This document shows, one piece after another, positions 25,581 through 37,358 of a stretch of DNA of 64,000 nucleotides; position 1 is the stretch's first letter; each line of letters begins with the position of its first letter. The stretch covers positions 96,001-160,000 of the forward strand of contig NZ_JAHKSN010000010.1 in the NCBI RefSeq assembly GCF_018863415.1, written 5' to 3'. The notes under the pieces were generated by a model. It saw only the letters and a list, made by a program, of their open reading frames with translations. It had not been told where the DNA came from and did not search any database. The position numbers were made by a program, and so were the translations under genes. The stretch comes from Deinococcus aestuarii (GTDB lineage: Bacteria; Deinococcota; Deinococci; Deinococcales; Deinococcaceae).

Positions 25581-26144
25581 CTAGAACTCGTCGTCGGCGA
25601 TAAGTTCGGGCTCGGGCTCCCCGGTGGGGGCAGGGGCGGCGGTGTGGGGGCGGGCGAAGCGCAGGTAGTCGAGCCAGGGGGGCGTGTGGCCGAGCTGGCG
25701 GATCAGGAGGACAATCTGGGCGGTGTGGCGGACCTCGTGGGTCATGACGTGCCACATCAGTTGGTCGAGGGTAACGGTGTCGCTGGCCGGGTCGTCCTGC
25801 ACGAGCTTGACCTCGCGGCCCAGGTCGGGCTCGCTGTCCAGGAAGGTGCGGGTGAGGCCCCCCACCTCGCGCCCGTAGTCGATGATCCAGCCGAGGTCGT
25901 ACTGCTCGGCGCGGGGCTGGACCCAGTCGTGGGGATAACGCCCGGCCACCCCCCCCCCGAGCGCGATGCCGTGGACCCAGTGGTCTTCCACGTCGGTGAC
26001 ATGCAGCAGCAGGTCCTTGATGTTGTGAAAGCGGTCTCCGTCGATCAGGTGCTGGTCGAGGTCGCTGCCGGGGAGTGCCCGCAGAAAATTCCATAGCTGC
26101 TCGCGAGCGGCGGACAGGTAGGCATAGTATTCGCGGACGTTCAT
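25581..26144 (-). CDS. DinB/YfiT-family putative metalloenzyme
   Basis: 187 residues, a four-helix DinB fold with the three metal-binding histidines visible as [11 protein letters not shown] (His about 48) and HVMTHEVRH (about 136 and 140). Members are often bacillithiol or mycothiol transferases; others have no known substrate. Start at 26144; an ATG five codons upstream is possible. An acidic tail follows the helix bundle. Confidence 0.8.
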   Translation of the reverse strand: MNVREYYAYLSAAREQLWNFLRALPGSDLDQHLIDGDRFHNIKDLLLHVTDVEDHWVHGIALGGGVAGRYPHDWVQPRAEQYDLGWIIDYGREVGGLTRTFLDSEPDLGREVKLVQDDPASDTVTLDQLMWHVMTHEVRHTAQIVLLIRQLGHTPPWLDYLRFARPHTAAPAPTGEPEPELIADDEF

Positions 26145-26257
26145 GGCCGCCCACAGCATACCGTGCCCCTTTCCACGCGGCGTGAAGACATTTACATCTC
26201 CCTTGGCCGTTTCCCCCTCCTCCCCCCCGAAAGGCAGGGAAAGGCGTCGGCACTGGG

Positions 26258-27241
<984 letters not shown>

Positions 27242-27412
27242 CGGGGGGCAGGGTAGCGCACCCCACACCCCCAACGTGTGAAGCGGCCAAGGCGCAGCCT
27301 AAGACGCTCCGGTAGCCGAATTCACGCGCTGGACCGGGTTCCGGGGCGTATCCTGAACCCAGTCCGGCCACCACTTCTCCCCAACCCGCCCGCCGGACGG
27401 GAGGCACCCGAT

Positions 27413-27931
27413 TTGAACGTCACGCCGCTGGCGCTGCACCACGCGCCGCTGCTCCACACGCTGTACGCCGCCGCCCCCGGGTATTTCGCCCTGCTCGGCA
27501 CCCGCGTTCCCACCCTCTCGGAGGTCCAGCGGGACGTGGAGATCGCCCTGCTCGACCCGCGTCGCCACCTCGAACTCCTCCACGACGCCGCCGGGGAACT
27601 CGTCGGCAGCCTCGACTGCAAGCAGGACTACCCCAACCCGGGGGACCTCACCATCAACCTGCTCCTGATCCGCGAGGACCGCCAGTCGCAGGGGCTGGGC
27701 GAGCGGACGGTGCGCGACCTCGAACGCCGTCTTCCCCGCGGCACCACCCGCATCCTGGCCTCGGTCCTCGGCGAGAACCCGCGCGGCGCCCGCTTCTGGG
27801 AATGCCTGGGGTACACCTTCGCCCTCGACGCCCGCCCCTCCCTGACGTGGTACGCCAAACCCGTGGCGGTCCTCCCCACCGGACCGGGGGGAGACGGCCT
27901 GCACGCCGTGTCGAGCCGCCGAACGGTCTGA
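27413..27931 (+). CDS. GNAT-family N-acetyltransferase
   Basis: 172 residues. A GNAT core is recognisable: [17 protein letters not shown] strand, then [24 protein letters not shown] (acetyl-CoA pyrophosphate loop RQSQGLG) and [18 protein letters not shown] start at 27413 is chosen because GGGAGG lies eight bases upstream and the residues before it (27278-27412) read like an untranslated leader. Substrate unknown. It precedes argB by 46 bases on the same strand. Confidence 0.78.
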   Translation: MNVTPLALHHAPLLHTLYAAAPGYFALLGTRVPTLSEVQRDVEIALLDPRRHLELLHDAAGELVGSLDCKQDYPNPGDLTINLLLIREDRQSQGLGERTVRDLERRLPRGTTRILASVLGENPRGARFWECLGYTFALDARPSLTWYAKPVAVLPTGPGGDGLHAVSSRRTV

Positions 27932-27977
27932 GCCTGCGGCGCTGGCCGTCTGACGCCCTGACCCTTAGACTCCCCCC

Positions 27978-28727
27978 GTGATCGTCAAATACGGCGGCAA
28001 CGCCATGAAAAGTGTCGAGCTTCGCCGCGCCGTCGCCGGGGAGATCGCCGCGCTGCGGGCCACGTACCCCGTCGTGGTCGTTCACGGGGGCGGGCCCGTG
28101 ATCGAGCGTGAACTCGCGGCGCGGGGCGTGGCGAGCGAGTTCCGGGGCGGCCTGCGGGTGACCTCCCCGGAGGCGATGGAGATCGTCGAGATGGCCCTGT
28201 GCCAGCTCAACAAGGGGCTCAGCCAGGAGGTCGGCTCGGCGGTCGGCCTGATGGGACGCGACAGCGAGCTCCTGCGCGCCGAGGTCCTCGACCCCGCCCT
28301 GGGCCGGGTGGGGCGGGTGACGGGCGTGAACGCGGGGCTGCTGCGGACCCTGCTCGGCGCGGGGATCACCCCCGTCGTGGGCTGCGTGGCGGTCGGTCCG
28401 GACGGAGGCGCCCTGAACGTGAACGCCGACACCGCCGCCGGGGCGGTCGCGGGGGCGCTCGGCGAGGGCATCGTCTTCCTGACGGACGTGGAGGGCGTCT
28501 ACCGCGCCTACCCCGATCCTTCCAGCCTCGCCCCCCACCTCACCCGCGCGGAGGTGGAGGGCGGGATCGGGGCGGGCTGGATCGCGGGCGGCATGATTCC
28601 TAAAGTCCGCGCCGCTCTCGATGCCCTCCAGGCCGGGTCCCCCCACGCCGTGATCGCCAGCGGGATGACGGCGGGCGTCCTCGCGGCGGCGGCGCGGGGG
28701 GAGGCGGGGACGCGGATCACGCCCTGA
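27978..28727 (+). CDS. argB: Acetylglutamate kinase
   Basis: 249 residues, an amino-acid kinase. [12 protein letters not shown] and [15 protein letters not shown] bind ATP and substrate, [15 protein letters not shown] and LTDVEGVY are conserved in ArgB, and [22 protein letters not shown] is the C-terminal signature. It phosphorylates N-acetylglutamate, the second step of arginine synthesis. GTG start; TAGACT lies 6 bases upstream, so leaderless. Other arg genes are not in the window. Confidence 0.94.
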   Translation: MIVKYGGNAMKSVELRRAVAGEIAALRATYPVVVVHGGGPVIERELAARGVASEFRGGLRVTSPEAMEIVEMALCQLNKGLSQEVGSAVGLMGRDSELLRAEVLDPALGRVGRVTGVNAGLLRTLLGAGITPVVGCVAVGPDGGALNVNADTAAGAVAGALGEGIVFLTDVEGVYRAYPDPSSLAPHLTRAEVEGGIGAGWIAGGMIPKVRAALDALQAGSPHAVIASGMTAGVLAAAARGEAGTRITP

Positions 28728-28767
28728 CGGTGAGCAGAGGGCCGGGAGCCTTCCGCCTCCTGCCCCC

Positions 28768-29340
28768 TCACCGCGTCACGCTGAAGACCAACGTGTCCCG
28801 CAGTTGCCCCGGGTCGTCTGCCGCCACCGCGTCGTTCACGAGGGTGGCGTCGAGGGTGTAGCCCAGGGCGCGGGGGATGCGGGCGCTGCGGTCGTTGCGG
28901 GCGTCCGCACGAATCTCGATGCGGCGAAAGCCCAGGCCCCCCTCCCCCGGGGGGCGCAGGCCGAGGTCGGTCAGCGCCCGCGCCACCTCGGTCGCGTAAC
29001 CCCGCCCGGCGTGCGCGGTGGAGATCCAGTACCCGATCTCGCCCTTCGGGACCCGCCAGTCGAGCGCGTGGTAGCCGCTGCTGCCCACGAGTTCGGTGCC
29101 CTCCGCGTTCCAGACGTGGTAGCGCAGGTTCTCGCGTGTCTCGAAGCGCACGGCGACCTCCCGCAGGTTCTCCACCGTGCCGGGGAGGTCGGGCGGTTCC
29201 TGGGCCCAGACCATCCACCGCCGCAACTCGGGCAGCGAAGTCTGGACGGCGGCGTGGAGGGCCGGGGCGTCCTCGGGACTGGGGGCGCGCAGCAGGAGGC
29301 GGGGCGTGCGGACCTCGGTGGGGACGGCGGGCAGGGTCAT
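28768..29340 (-). CDS. RimJ/RimL-type GNAT N-acetyltransferase
   Basis: 190 residues. [18 protein letters not shown] opens the protein as in RimJ/RimL, and [24 protein letters not shown] is the acetyl-CoA loop. These enzymes acetylate ribosomal protein N-termini or small amines; the target here is unknown. TACAGT sits 7 bases before the ATG. Confidence 0.87.
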   Translation of the reverse strand: MTLPAVPTEVRTPRLLLRAPSPEDAPALHAAVQTSLPELRRWMVWAQEPPDLPGTVENLREVAVRFETRENLRYHVWNAEGTELVGSSGYHALDWRVPKGEIGYWISTAHAGRGYATEVARALTDLGLRPPGEGGLGFRRIEIRADARNDRSARIPRALGYTLDATLVNDAVAADDPGQLRDTLVFSVTR

Positions 29341-29368
29341 GCGGGCGACTGTAGCGGACGGGGGCGGG

Positions 29369-30477
<1,109 letters not shown>

Positions 30478-30481
<4 letters not shown>

Positions 30482-31002
30482 TCCGCCCCCGCCTCCGGGT
30501 GGCCCTCGAAGAACGGGTCGTCGAGGACGACCCGGGTCTGGCGCTCGCGGAAGGCGACCAGACGCTCCCGCACCCCCGCGTCCGTCGTGGCGAGGATCGC
30601 GGCGGCGAAGAGGGCGGCGTTTTTCGCTCCCGCCGGGCCGATGGCGAAGGTGGCGACGGGGACTCCGGCGGGCATCTGCACGATGCTGAGCAGGCTGTCC
30701 TGGCCGCTCAGGGCGCGGCTCTGGACAGGCACGCCGAGGACAGGCACACGGGTAAAGGCGGCGAGCATCCCCGGCAGGTGGGCGGCCCCCCCCGCCCCCG
30801 CGATGATCGCGGCGAGATTCAGCCGCTCGGCGCGGGCCGCGTAGCTGGGGAGAAGGGCAGGCGTCCGGTGCGCCGAGAGCACCCGCACCTCGTATCCGAT
30901 CTCCAGTTCGCGCAACACGCCCAGGCCGCCCAGCATCGTCTCGAAGTCGCTGCGGCTGCCCATAACCACGCCCACGCGGGGCGACCCATCCGTGTCCGTC
31001 AC
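30478..31002 (-). CDS. purE: N5-carboxyaminoimidazole ribonucleotide mutase
   Basis: 174 residues, class I PurE size. VGVVMGSRSDFETM, SAHRTPALLP, GAGGAAHLPGMLAAF and PVLGVPVQS are the substrate-binding motifs. It converts N5-CAIR to CAIR. A GTG at 31002 is preferred over the ATG at 31011, because TAGGAT sits 7 bases before the GTG and overlaps the ATG, a leaderless pattern seen throughout this window. It is divergent from folC. Confidence 0.9.
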
Positions 31003-31043
31003 GGCCCGCATCCTACAGGCCGGGGCCGCGCTACCCTCGGCGC

Positions 31044-32216
31044 ATGACGGGCGGGCCCGACCACGACTGGCTCTTCTCGCGCACCCGCGCGGGCCGGGCA
31101 CGGGGACCGGGGGCGGCGCGGGCCCTCCTCGACCGGCTCGGGGCACCGGATCGCCACTTCACTGCCCTCCGGGTCGTCGGCACGAACGGCAAGGGGAGCA
31201 CCTGCGCGATGCTGGAGGCCGGGCTCCTCGCCGCCGGGGTCCGCGTGGGCCGCTTCACCAGCCCGCACCTCACCCGCTACGAGGAGCGAATCCGCCTCCA
31301 GGGCCACGACCTCGACCCGGCCCGCACCGCCGACTTCATCGCCTGGGCGAAGGAGCACGCGCCGGACGCCGCCTTCTTCGACCTCACCCTGGCGCTCGCC
31401 TGCCTGGCGTTCGCGCGGGAGGGAGTCGAGCTGGCCGTGATGGAGGCCGGGGTGGGCGGGGTCAGCGACGCGACGCAGGCGCTCTCCACGGTATGTGCCG
31501 TCGCCCTCACCAACGTGGCCCTCGACCACACGGCCACCCTCGGCCCCACCCTGCGCGAGATCGCCCGCGACAAGGCGCTCGCCGCGCGGCCCGGCGTGCC
31601 CCTGCTCACCACCGCGACCGGGGAGGCGCTGGAGGTCGTGCGGGAGGTCACGGCGGAGATCGGCGCCCCCCTCTTCACCCCGGGGACACACCCGGCTCTC
31701 TTCGCCCTACCCCGCCCGCCCCGGCTCGCGGGAGCGCACCAGCACGCGAACGCCGCCCTCGCCCTGGCGACGCTGCGGCTCCTCGGCCACGGGGCGGGAG
31801 TGGATGCCGCGCTCGACGCCACCCACCCCGCCCGGCTGGAACGCTTCGAGGTCGGGGCAAAGACGGTGCTCCTCGACGGCGCTCACAACCCGCACGCCAC
31901 GGGCGCTCTCGCCGCCAGCGTGCCGCACGCCGATGTGCTCCTCTTCGGCAACCTCGCCCGCAAGGACACCGCCGCCACCCTCGCGCCCCTGCTCGCCGTC
32001 GCGCCCGTCCGGGTCTTCACCGCGCCGGGCGATCCGGCGACCCCGCCTCACGCCCTCGCCGAGAAGTACGGTGGAGAAGCCCTGCCCGACCCACAGGCCG
32101 CCCTCTTCCGTGCCCTCGACCTCACCCCGCCCGGTGGCACGCTGCTGATCACGGGGAGTCTGTACCTCGCCGGAACGGTGCGTGTCCTCCTCGTGGCGGC
32201 CCTCGCTTCCCCTTGA
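31044..32216 (+). CDS. folC: Folylpolyglutamate/dihydrofolate synthase
   Basis: 390 residues, Mur-ligase fold. VVGTNGKGSTCAMLEAGL is the P-loop, TSPHLTRYEERIRL follows, MEAGVGGVSDATQA and LDHTATLG are metal- and folate-contact segments, and LLDGAHNPHATGAL starts the C-terminal domain. It adds glutamates to (dihydro)folates. TACCCT lies 6 bases upstream of the ATG. The tRNA-Lys promoter begins at its last codon. Confidence 0.92.
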   Translation: MTGGPDHDWLFSRTRAGRARGPGAARALLDRLGAPDRHFTALRVVGTNGKGSTCAMLEAGLLAAGVRVGRFTSPHLTRYEERIRLQGHDLDPARTADFIAWAKEHAPDAAFFDLTLALACLAFAREGVELAVMEAGVGGVSDATQALSTVCAVALTNVALDHTATLGPTLREIARDKALAARPGVPLLTTATGEALEVVREVTAEIGAPLFTPGTHPALFALPRPPRLAGAHQHANAALALATLRLLGHGAGVDAALDATHPARLERFEVGAKTVLLDGAHNPHATGALAASVPHADVLLFGNLARKDTAATLAPLLAVAPVRVFTAPGDPATPPHALAEKYGGEALPDPQAALFRALDLTPPGGTLLITGSLYLAGTVRVLLVAALASP

Positions 32217-32241
32217 CAGGTCGCCTGGGCGTCCGTATACT
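32213..32241 (+). promoter_or_regulatory. Consensus promoter for tRNA-Lys
   Basis: TTGACA (32213-32218) and TATACT (32236-32241) are separated by exactly 17 bases and lie 14 bases before the tRNA. The -35 overlaps the folC stop codon. Confidence 0.9.
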
Positions 32242-32255
32242 CCCCTTCGCTAACC

Positions 32256-32331
<76 letters not shown>

Positions 32332-32338
32332 AAAAGTT

Positions 32339-32360
32339 CCCGCCTCGTGCGGGTCTTTTT
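32339..32360 (+). terminator. Rho-independent terminator of tRNA-Lys
   Basis: CCCGC (32339-32343) pairs with GCGGG (32349-32353), followed by TCTTTTT, eight bases after the CCA end. Confidence 0.85.
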
Positions 32361-32473
32361 ACAGCCCCCGGATTGTACGGCCTGGCACCCTTTTTGCTAA
32401 GGAAGGGGCCTGGTTGTATGGATATCTGGGACCAGCGAGTGAAGTTCTTCACGGCAGCAGGCCAAAAGAAAGC

Positions 32474-32497
32474 GGGGCCGCCTTCACGGACGGCCCC
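32474..32497 (-). terminator. Terminator of the small-peptide operon
   Basis: GGGGCCG (32474-32480) pairs with CGGCCCC (32491-32497). Read on the minus strand it is followed by GCTTTCTTTT, and it lies 20 bases past the stop of the second peptide gene, so it closes the two-gene message. Confidence 0.8.
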
Positions 32498-32517
32498 ACT
32501 CTGCGTTAATATTCATC

Positions 32518-32649
32518 TCAGATGACCCCAAAGTCGGCTGTCGTTCCACGCATCACCGGGAGGGTGAGGTCACGCGGCTTTTCTGCGACGGGCCGTTCCG
32601 CCTTCACGGGCTGCGGCTTGGGCGCGGGCGTGACTTTGTGGGTGAGCAT
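32518..32649 (-). CDS. Small peptide gene 2, ends in DFGVI
   Basis: 43 residues: a Lys/Pro-rich body (HKVTPAPKPQPVKAERPVAEKP) then LTLPVMRGTTADFGVI at the C-terminus. The last five residues DFGVI echo the DFGVM core repeated in the preceding gene. The ATG follows that gene's stop codon with a single base between them (TGA-C-ATG), so translation is coupled, and a terminator follows. Short length makes coding status inferential; the motif match and operon layout are the main support. Possible roles: signal peptide precursor, modified-peptide precursor or immunity peptide. Confidence 0.6.
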   Translation of the reverse strand: MLTHKVTPAPKPQPVKAERPVAEKPRDLTLPVMRGTTADFGVI

Positions 32650-32650
32650 G

Positions 32651-32881
32651 TCAGGCCGCCTTCCCGAGGGTGGGGGTCATGACGCCGAAGTCCCTGATAC
32701 CCATCTGCATAACGCCAAAGTCACGGATGCCCAGCTGCATCACCCCGAAGTCCCTGATACCCATTTGCATAACGCCAAAGTCACGGATACCCAGCTGCAT
32801 CACCCCGAAGTCCCTGATACCCATCTTGTAGGAAGCTTGTGACAGTGCTGTAAGGATCGCGGTGCTAGCTTGGAAGGTCAT
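32651..32881 (-). CDS. Small peptide gene 1 with five GIRDFGVM repeats
   Basis: 76 residues. A 19-residue leader (MTFQASTAILTALSQASYK) is followed by five units of (M/L)GIRDFGVMQ, the last running into TPTLGKAA. Neighbouring units differ at DNA level in Arg (AGG/CGT), Phe (TTC/TTT), Gly (GGG/GGC), Val (GTG/GTT) and Gln (CAG/CAA) codons, all synonymous, so the peptide is under selection on this strand. On the opposite strand the same changes would alter residues. TAGGAT lies 6 bases before the ATG (leaderless or AGGA site). It is divergent from the TPR-BTAD regulator 35 bases away. A multi-copy peptide precursor is inferred; no known family recognised. Confidence 0.72.
   Translation of the reverse strand: MTFQASTAILTALSQASYKMGIRDFGVMQLGIRDFGVMQMGIRDFGVMQLGIRDFGVMQMGIRDFGVMTPTLGKAA
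32678..32824 (-). repeat. Five tandem 30-bp units inside peptide gene 1
   Basis: Units alternate between two synonymous DNA versions, so the higher-order period is 60 bases. They are contiguous, without spacers. Confidence 0.9.
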
Positions 32882-32916
32882 GGGTAGATCCTACTGAGGT
32901 GGGCATGAGGAGACAG

Positions 32917-34812
32917 ATGGACTCGCTGGATGCAATTCAAGATGCATTCGAGTCAGGCAATTACCGATCTGTCATCACACTTGCTCCGCTGGTTGATCAG
33001 ATCACGCCCAAAATATGGCGTATGATCGGTCTATCTCATCTTAGGTTACGTGAACTAGAATTGGCTGAGACACCGTTAACCAGGGCTAGCATTCTGGGCG
33101 ATCTTGAGGCGATGGTTGAGCTTGGGAACTTGTTACGGCTCATGGGTAGATTCGGTGAAGCCATCATTCAATTTGAACAGATTGAACCATTGTTAAGTGG
33201 TGAGTTAGCCTTACGCAACCAGCGCTGGTGGGGTACAACAGAGTTTCAAATGGATAACATCGACTGCGGCCTGAGCCGATGCGAAAAGGCTTGGCACGGC
33301 TATATCTCGATGGGAAATGAAGAGTTGACTGGGCGTGTCACCCAGACTCTCGGTGCTATGTATTCTAGTATTGGGAATTCTCGGCGCGCTCTACAGTTGT
33401 ACAAAGAGGCACTTCGGGTGCTCGCAATAGAGCCTATACCATACCCGAGATTGTCAGCCTTACATGGTGCTGCTGCTATCTATATCAGCAATAGAGATTG
33501 TGATGGCGCAGAGAGACATTTGAGAGAAGCAAGGTCAATTCTGTCAAAGCCAGAGTTTACCTCAGATCAATGGCTTACTATGATTCTCTCTGTTGAGGTT
33601 GACCTTTATCGATTGCGCGGCGACCATGGTAAATTACATTCGACTCTCGTTCAGCTTTTAGAGCTTGTTCAGCGCAGCGAAGATCACGAAGCCCACATCT
33701 GGACCGCCTCCCGCCTCGCCGAGTTCTACAGCGAGCAGGGGCAGCATGCCAAGGCGATGGAGGCGTTGCACAAGGGCGTGGGGCCAGGTCAGGAGCTGCC
33801 CCCTCCCCTGTTGGTGACGCGTGCGGTGGTCCTCAGGCGGCGGGGGCAGGTCGAGCTTGCGCTCAGCGACTTCGAGGCGGCGTTGCCGAACGTGCGGGCC
33901 ATGCAAGATGCCCACCTCTTGACCCGCACGCTGCTGCATCAGGCAGACGCGCTGCGGCGGGCGGGCCGGGCCCAGGAGGCGGTGGGGTGCTTGCGGGAGG
34001 CGCTCGAACGGCTGCTGCAAGACCGCGACCAGGGGCGTTACAAGCCCGACATCGAGGAGTTGGCCGAGCTGGCCCACAGCGCCCTGCTGGAGCCGGAGGT
34101 CGCGCCCTTCATGGAGGCGGTGTTGGAGCGGCTGGCGGCGGTGACGGGAGGCACCTCGCTCGACGACGACCGCCTGACCCACGTGCAGGTGCAGACGCTC
34201 GGGCGCGTGCAGATCACGCGCGACGGGCAGCCCGTGCCCCTCACCCTGCACGGGAGCGCCCTGCTGCTGGTGTATCTCAGCCAGCATCCGGGGCGCACCC
34301 GGCAGGAGATTCAGCTCGACCTCTACCCCGACAAGGAGCCGGTGACGGGCTCGAACTACATCCGCAGCGTGATCCGTGAGTTGCGCGAGGGGCTGGGGCG
34401 CGAGGTCGTGGTCCACACCGGGCCGCACAACCAGCCGCGCTACTCGCTGGGGCCGGGGCTGAGCCTGACCCTCGACGTGGAGGAGCTGCGCCGGGCGCTC
34501 GACGAGGGGGACGCCGCGCGCATCCTGGCGCTGTACCGGGGACCCTTCATGGCGCCCCTCACCGACAGCGAGTGGGCCGACGGGCTGCGCGAGGAGTTGC
34601 AGACGGCGGTGACCCTCGCCCTGCGCGGACAGATGCGGGCGGCGCGCGGGCGGGGCGACCTGCGGCGGGCCCTGCTCCTCGCCAATCAGCTCCTGCGGGT
34701 GGACCCCTACGACCCCGAGGTGCTCGAAGAACGGGTGGAGATCGCCCGCCGCGTCGCCTCCCCGCAGGAGGTCGCCCGCTACGTGGTCGAGTTGCAGCGG
34801 CTGGGCACCTGA
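32917..34812 (+). CDS. TPR-BTAD transcriptional regulator, chimeric in base composition
   Basis: 631 residues from ATG 32917 (GAGGAG four bases upstream; GTG 32899 and ATG 32905 are alternatives). Residues ~1-410 are helical TPR-like repeats ([32 protein letters not shown] units). About 425-510 is an OmpR-type winged helix ([32 protein letters not shown]). About 515-625 is a BTAD domain ([40 protein letters not shown]). BTAD/SARP proteins activate transcription. Up to about 33,690 the gene is AT-rich (AAT, TTA, AGA codons); beyond it the DNA is GC-rich like the genome. It is divergent from the peptide pair. Likely senses the peptide; unproven. Confidence 0.85.
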   Translation: MDSLDAIQDAFESGNYRSVITLAPLVDQITPKIWRMIGLSHLRLRELELAETPLTRASILGDLEAMVELGNLLRLMGRFGEAIIQFEQIEPLLSGELALRNQRWWGTTEFQMDNIDCGLSRCEKAWHGYISMGNEELTGRVTQTLGAMYSSIGNSRRALQLYKEALRVLAIEPIPYPRLSALHGAAAIYISNRDCDGAERHLREARSILSKPEFTSDQWLTMILSVEVDLYRLRGDHGKLHSTLVQLLELVQRSEDHEAHIWTASRLAEFYSEQGQHAKAMEALHKGVGPGQELPPPLLVTRAVVLRRRGQVELALSDFEAALPNVRAMQDAHLLTRTLLHQADALRRAGRAQEAVGCLREALERLLQDRDQGRYKPDIEELAELAHSALLEPEVAPFMEAVLERLAAVTGGTSLDDDRLTHVQVQTLGRVQITRDGQPVPLTLHGSALLLVYLSQHPGRTRQEIQLDLYPDKEPVTGSNYIRSVIRELREGLGREVVVHTGPHNQPRYSLGPGLSLTLDVEELRRALDEGDAARILALYRGPFMAPLTDSEWADGLREELQTAVTLALRGQMRAARGRGDLRRALLLANQLLRVDPYDPEVLEERVEIARRVASPQEVARYVVELQRLGT

Positions 34813-34847
34813 GAACCGCGCGGGGCGGCCTGCGGTAGCCTGCGGGC

Positions 34848-35443
<596 letters not shown>

Positions 35444-35447
<4 letters not shown>

Positions 35448-36055
35448 CCCTGCCCGACCTGCCCCCGCCCTTCACCACGCTGGCGGCGCCACACCGCGTA
35501 GGCGCCGTGGTCGAGGGCAGCGAGTTTCTGGCCTTCGCCGAGCGCGCGGACACCCCCGAGGCGGCGCTGGCAAGTCTCGCCGCCCTGCGCGCCCGTTACC
35601 CCGACGCCACCCACCACTGCTGGGCCTACCGTGTTGGCGCCCTCTACCGCTTCTCGGACGACGGGGAGCCGGGAGGAACGGCGGGGGCGCCCATCCTGCG
35701 CGCGGTCGAGGGGCAGGGGGTGGATCACGTCATGGTCGTCGTCGTGCGGTACTTCGGCGGGGTGAAGCTCGGCACGGGCGGCCTCGTGCGCGCCTACGGG
35801 GGCACGGCGGCGGAGTGCCTGCGGACGGCCCCGCGCGAGACGGTGCGGCCCCGCGTCACCCTGAGCGTGAGCGTGCCCTTCGAGCACCTGAGCCCCCTGT
35901 ATCACCTGCTGGGCAGTTTTGACACGGAGCGGGGCGAGGAGGCGTACACGGCCTCGGGGGTGACCCTGCCGGTGGGGGTATATCCGGAGGAGGCCGAAGC
36001 CTTTGCGGCGGCGCTGCGAGATGCCACCCGAGGAGCGGCGGGGGTCGACCTCTGA
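35444..36055 (+). CDS. yigZ: YigZ/IMPACT-family protein
   Basis: 203 residues. The UPF0029 N-terminal domain shows [40 protein letters not shown] and [22 protein letters not shown], followed by a short DUF1949-like C-terminal domain. The family is related to the eukaryotic translation regulator IMPACT; the bacterial function is not settled. GTG start overlaps the Nudix stop. Confidence 0.9.
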
Positions 36056-36069
36056 CACGATTCCCCAAC

Positions 36070-36248
36070 CTAGGGAAGGGTCAGACCGAGCAGGACGGAG
36101 ATTCCGCCCAGAAGCACCGCCAGAATGCCGCAGAGAACACTGGCAGCGGACGGCTGCGCCGGGAGGTCACACCCAGCAGCGAGGCCACGACAAGAAGCCC
36201 CACCGCGAGGGGAACGGTGACGTTCAGCAGCAGGTAGGGTCTGGACAT
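36070..36248 (-). pseudogene. Small two-helix membrane protein with a one-base frameshift
   Basis: From ATG 36248 the frame reads MSRPYLLLNVTVPLAVGLL and VASLLGVTS, one membrane helix. After the CCTCCCGG tract a shift of one base gives AQPSAASVLCGILAVLLGG and ISVLLGLTLP with a stop at 36070, the second helix. The span is 179 bases, one short of 60 codons. This is either a recent frameshift or a sequencing error in a small membrane protein gene that sits between yigZ and ispF. Confidence 0.55.
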
Positions 36249-36267
36249 CCTGCCCTAAGCTACCCCC

Positions 36268-36759
36268 ATGACCCCTTCCCCCCTCCCCCACCGCATCGGC
36301 TTCGGCGAGGACGCCCACCGCCTCGCCGCCGGACGCCCCCTCATCCTCGGGGGGGTGTCCATTCCCCACGCCGAGCGCGGCGCGGTCGCCCACAGCGACG
36401 GGGACGCGGTGCTCCATGCCGTCGCCGACGCGCTGCTCTCGGGCCTGAGCCTGGGGGACATCGGGCAGCACTACCCCGACACCGCCGCCGAGAACGCGGG
36501 GCTGGACTCGCGGGTCATCCTCGCCCGCTGCCTGAGCCTCGTGCGGGAGAGGGGCTACGCCCCCGCCAACGTCGCCCTCGTCGTCACGCTCGACCGCCCC
36601 AAGTTGGGGCCGCTGCGGGCTGAGATCGCCGGGAGCGTGGCCGCGCTGCTGGAGCTCGCCGAGACGGAGGTGGGCGTGAGCTTCAAGACCTCGGAGGGAC
36701 TGGCGCCCGACCACGTTCAGGTGCGCGTGACCGTGCTCCTCGCGCGGGTGGGGGCGTGA
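36268..36759 (+). CDS. ispF: 2-C-methyl-D-erythritol 2,4-cyclodiphosphate synthase
   Basis: 163 residues, standard IspF length. [26 protein letters not shown] holds the zinc-binding Asp-x-His, [22 protein letters not shown] the third His, and FKTSEGL/the C-terminal strand complete the active site. It makes MEcPP in the MEP isoprenoid pathway. TAAGCT is 6 bases before the ATG. It overlaps trmL. Confidence 0.95.
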   Translation: MTPSPLPHRIGFGEDAHRLAAGRPLILGGVSIPHAERGAVAHSDGDAVLHAVADALLSGLSLGDIGQHYPDTAAENAGLDSRVILARCLSLVRERGYAPANVALVVTLDRPKLGPLRAEIAGSVAALLELAETEVGVSFKTSEGLAPDHVQVRVTVLLARVGA

Positions 36760-37229
36760 CGGACGCTTCACCCTCTCCCCTCCTGCGCGTGGTGCTCTAC
36801 GAGCCCGAGAAGGCGGGGAACGTGGGCAACGTCGCGCGGACCTGCGCCGTGCTGGGCGCCGAGCTGCACCTGATCCGGCCCTTCGGCTTCCACCTCCACG
36901 ACCGGGAGTTCCGGCGGGCCGTGATGGACTATCTGGAGGGCGTGGCCCTGCACGAGCACGCGAACTGGTCGGCCTTCCAGGCTTCCCTCCCCGAGGGGGC
37001 GCGGGTGTGGGCCTTTTCCACGCACGCCTCGGCCCTCTACACCCGCGCGGGCTTCCGGCGGGGGGACTACCTCTGTTTTGGGCCGGAGTCACGCGGGCTG
37101 CCGGTCTGGCTGCGGGAAGGGTTGCCCGCCCTGAAGCTCCCCCAGCCCGGCGGGGGCCGCAGCCTCAACCTCGCGGTGGCGGTGGGCGCGGCGGCTTTCG
37201 AGGCGGGGCGACAGATCGAGGGGTGGTAG
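36756..37229 (+). CDS. trmL: tRNA (cytidine/uridine-2'-O-)-methyltransferase TrmL
   Basis: 157 residues, a minimal SPOUT methyltransferase. [28 protein letters not shown] and [17 protein letters not shown] are the knot and SAM-binding segments. TrmL methylates the ribose of nucleotide 34 in certain leucine tRNAs. It starts at a GTG overlapping the ispF stop. Confidence 0.9.
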   Translation: MTDASPSPLLRVVLYEPEKAGNVGNVARTCAVLGAELHLIRPFGFHLHDREFRRAVMDYLEGVALHEHANWSAFQASLPEGARVWAFSTHASALYTRAGFRRGDYLCFGPESRGLPVWLREGLPALKLPQPGGGRSLNLAVAVGAAAFEAGRQIEGW

Positions 37230-37307
37230 TTCAGGCTCCAGGCAAGGCTGGCGAGCAGGGTCCAGCGTCGGTGTGCGGCCCGCCCTCCCGCCTACGTCAT
37301 CTCCCTT

Positions 37308-37358
37308 ATTTCGACGGTCATCGAATCCTGATAGGTTGGATTCGAAAGGAGTCGAAAT
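37308..37358 (+). promoter_or_regulatory. Nested palindrome over the start of the 37357 gene
   Basis: ATTTCGAC (37308-37315) pairs with GTCGAAAT (37351-37358), and inside it TCGAATCC (37321-37328) pairs with GGATTCGA (37338-37345). A 5x5 internal loop holds the AAGGA ribosome site, and a candidate -10 TAGGTT (37332-37337) is in the apical loop. As DNA it is a symmetric operator; as RNA it would hide the start codon. Confidence 0.7.

Noticed and set aside
32678..32824. CRISPR array
   Set aside because: The 30-bp units are contiguous with no spacers and encode peptide repeats; no cas genes are nearby.
32522..32842. Plus-strand frame with HLHNAKV/HHPEVPDT repeats
   Set aside because: The differences between repeat units are synonymous on the minus strand but alter residues on the plus strand, so the minus strand is the coding one.
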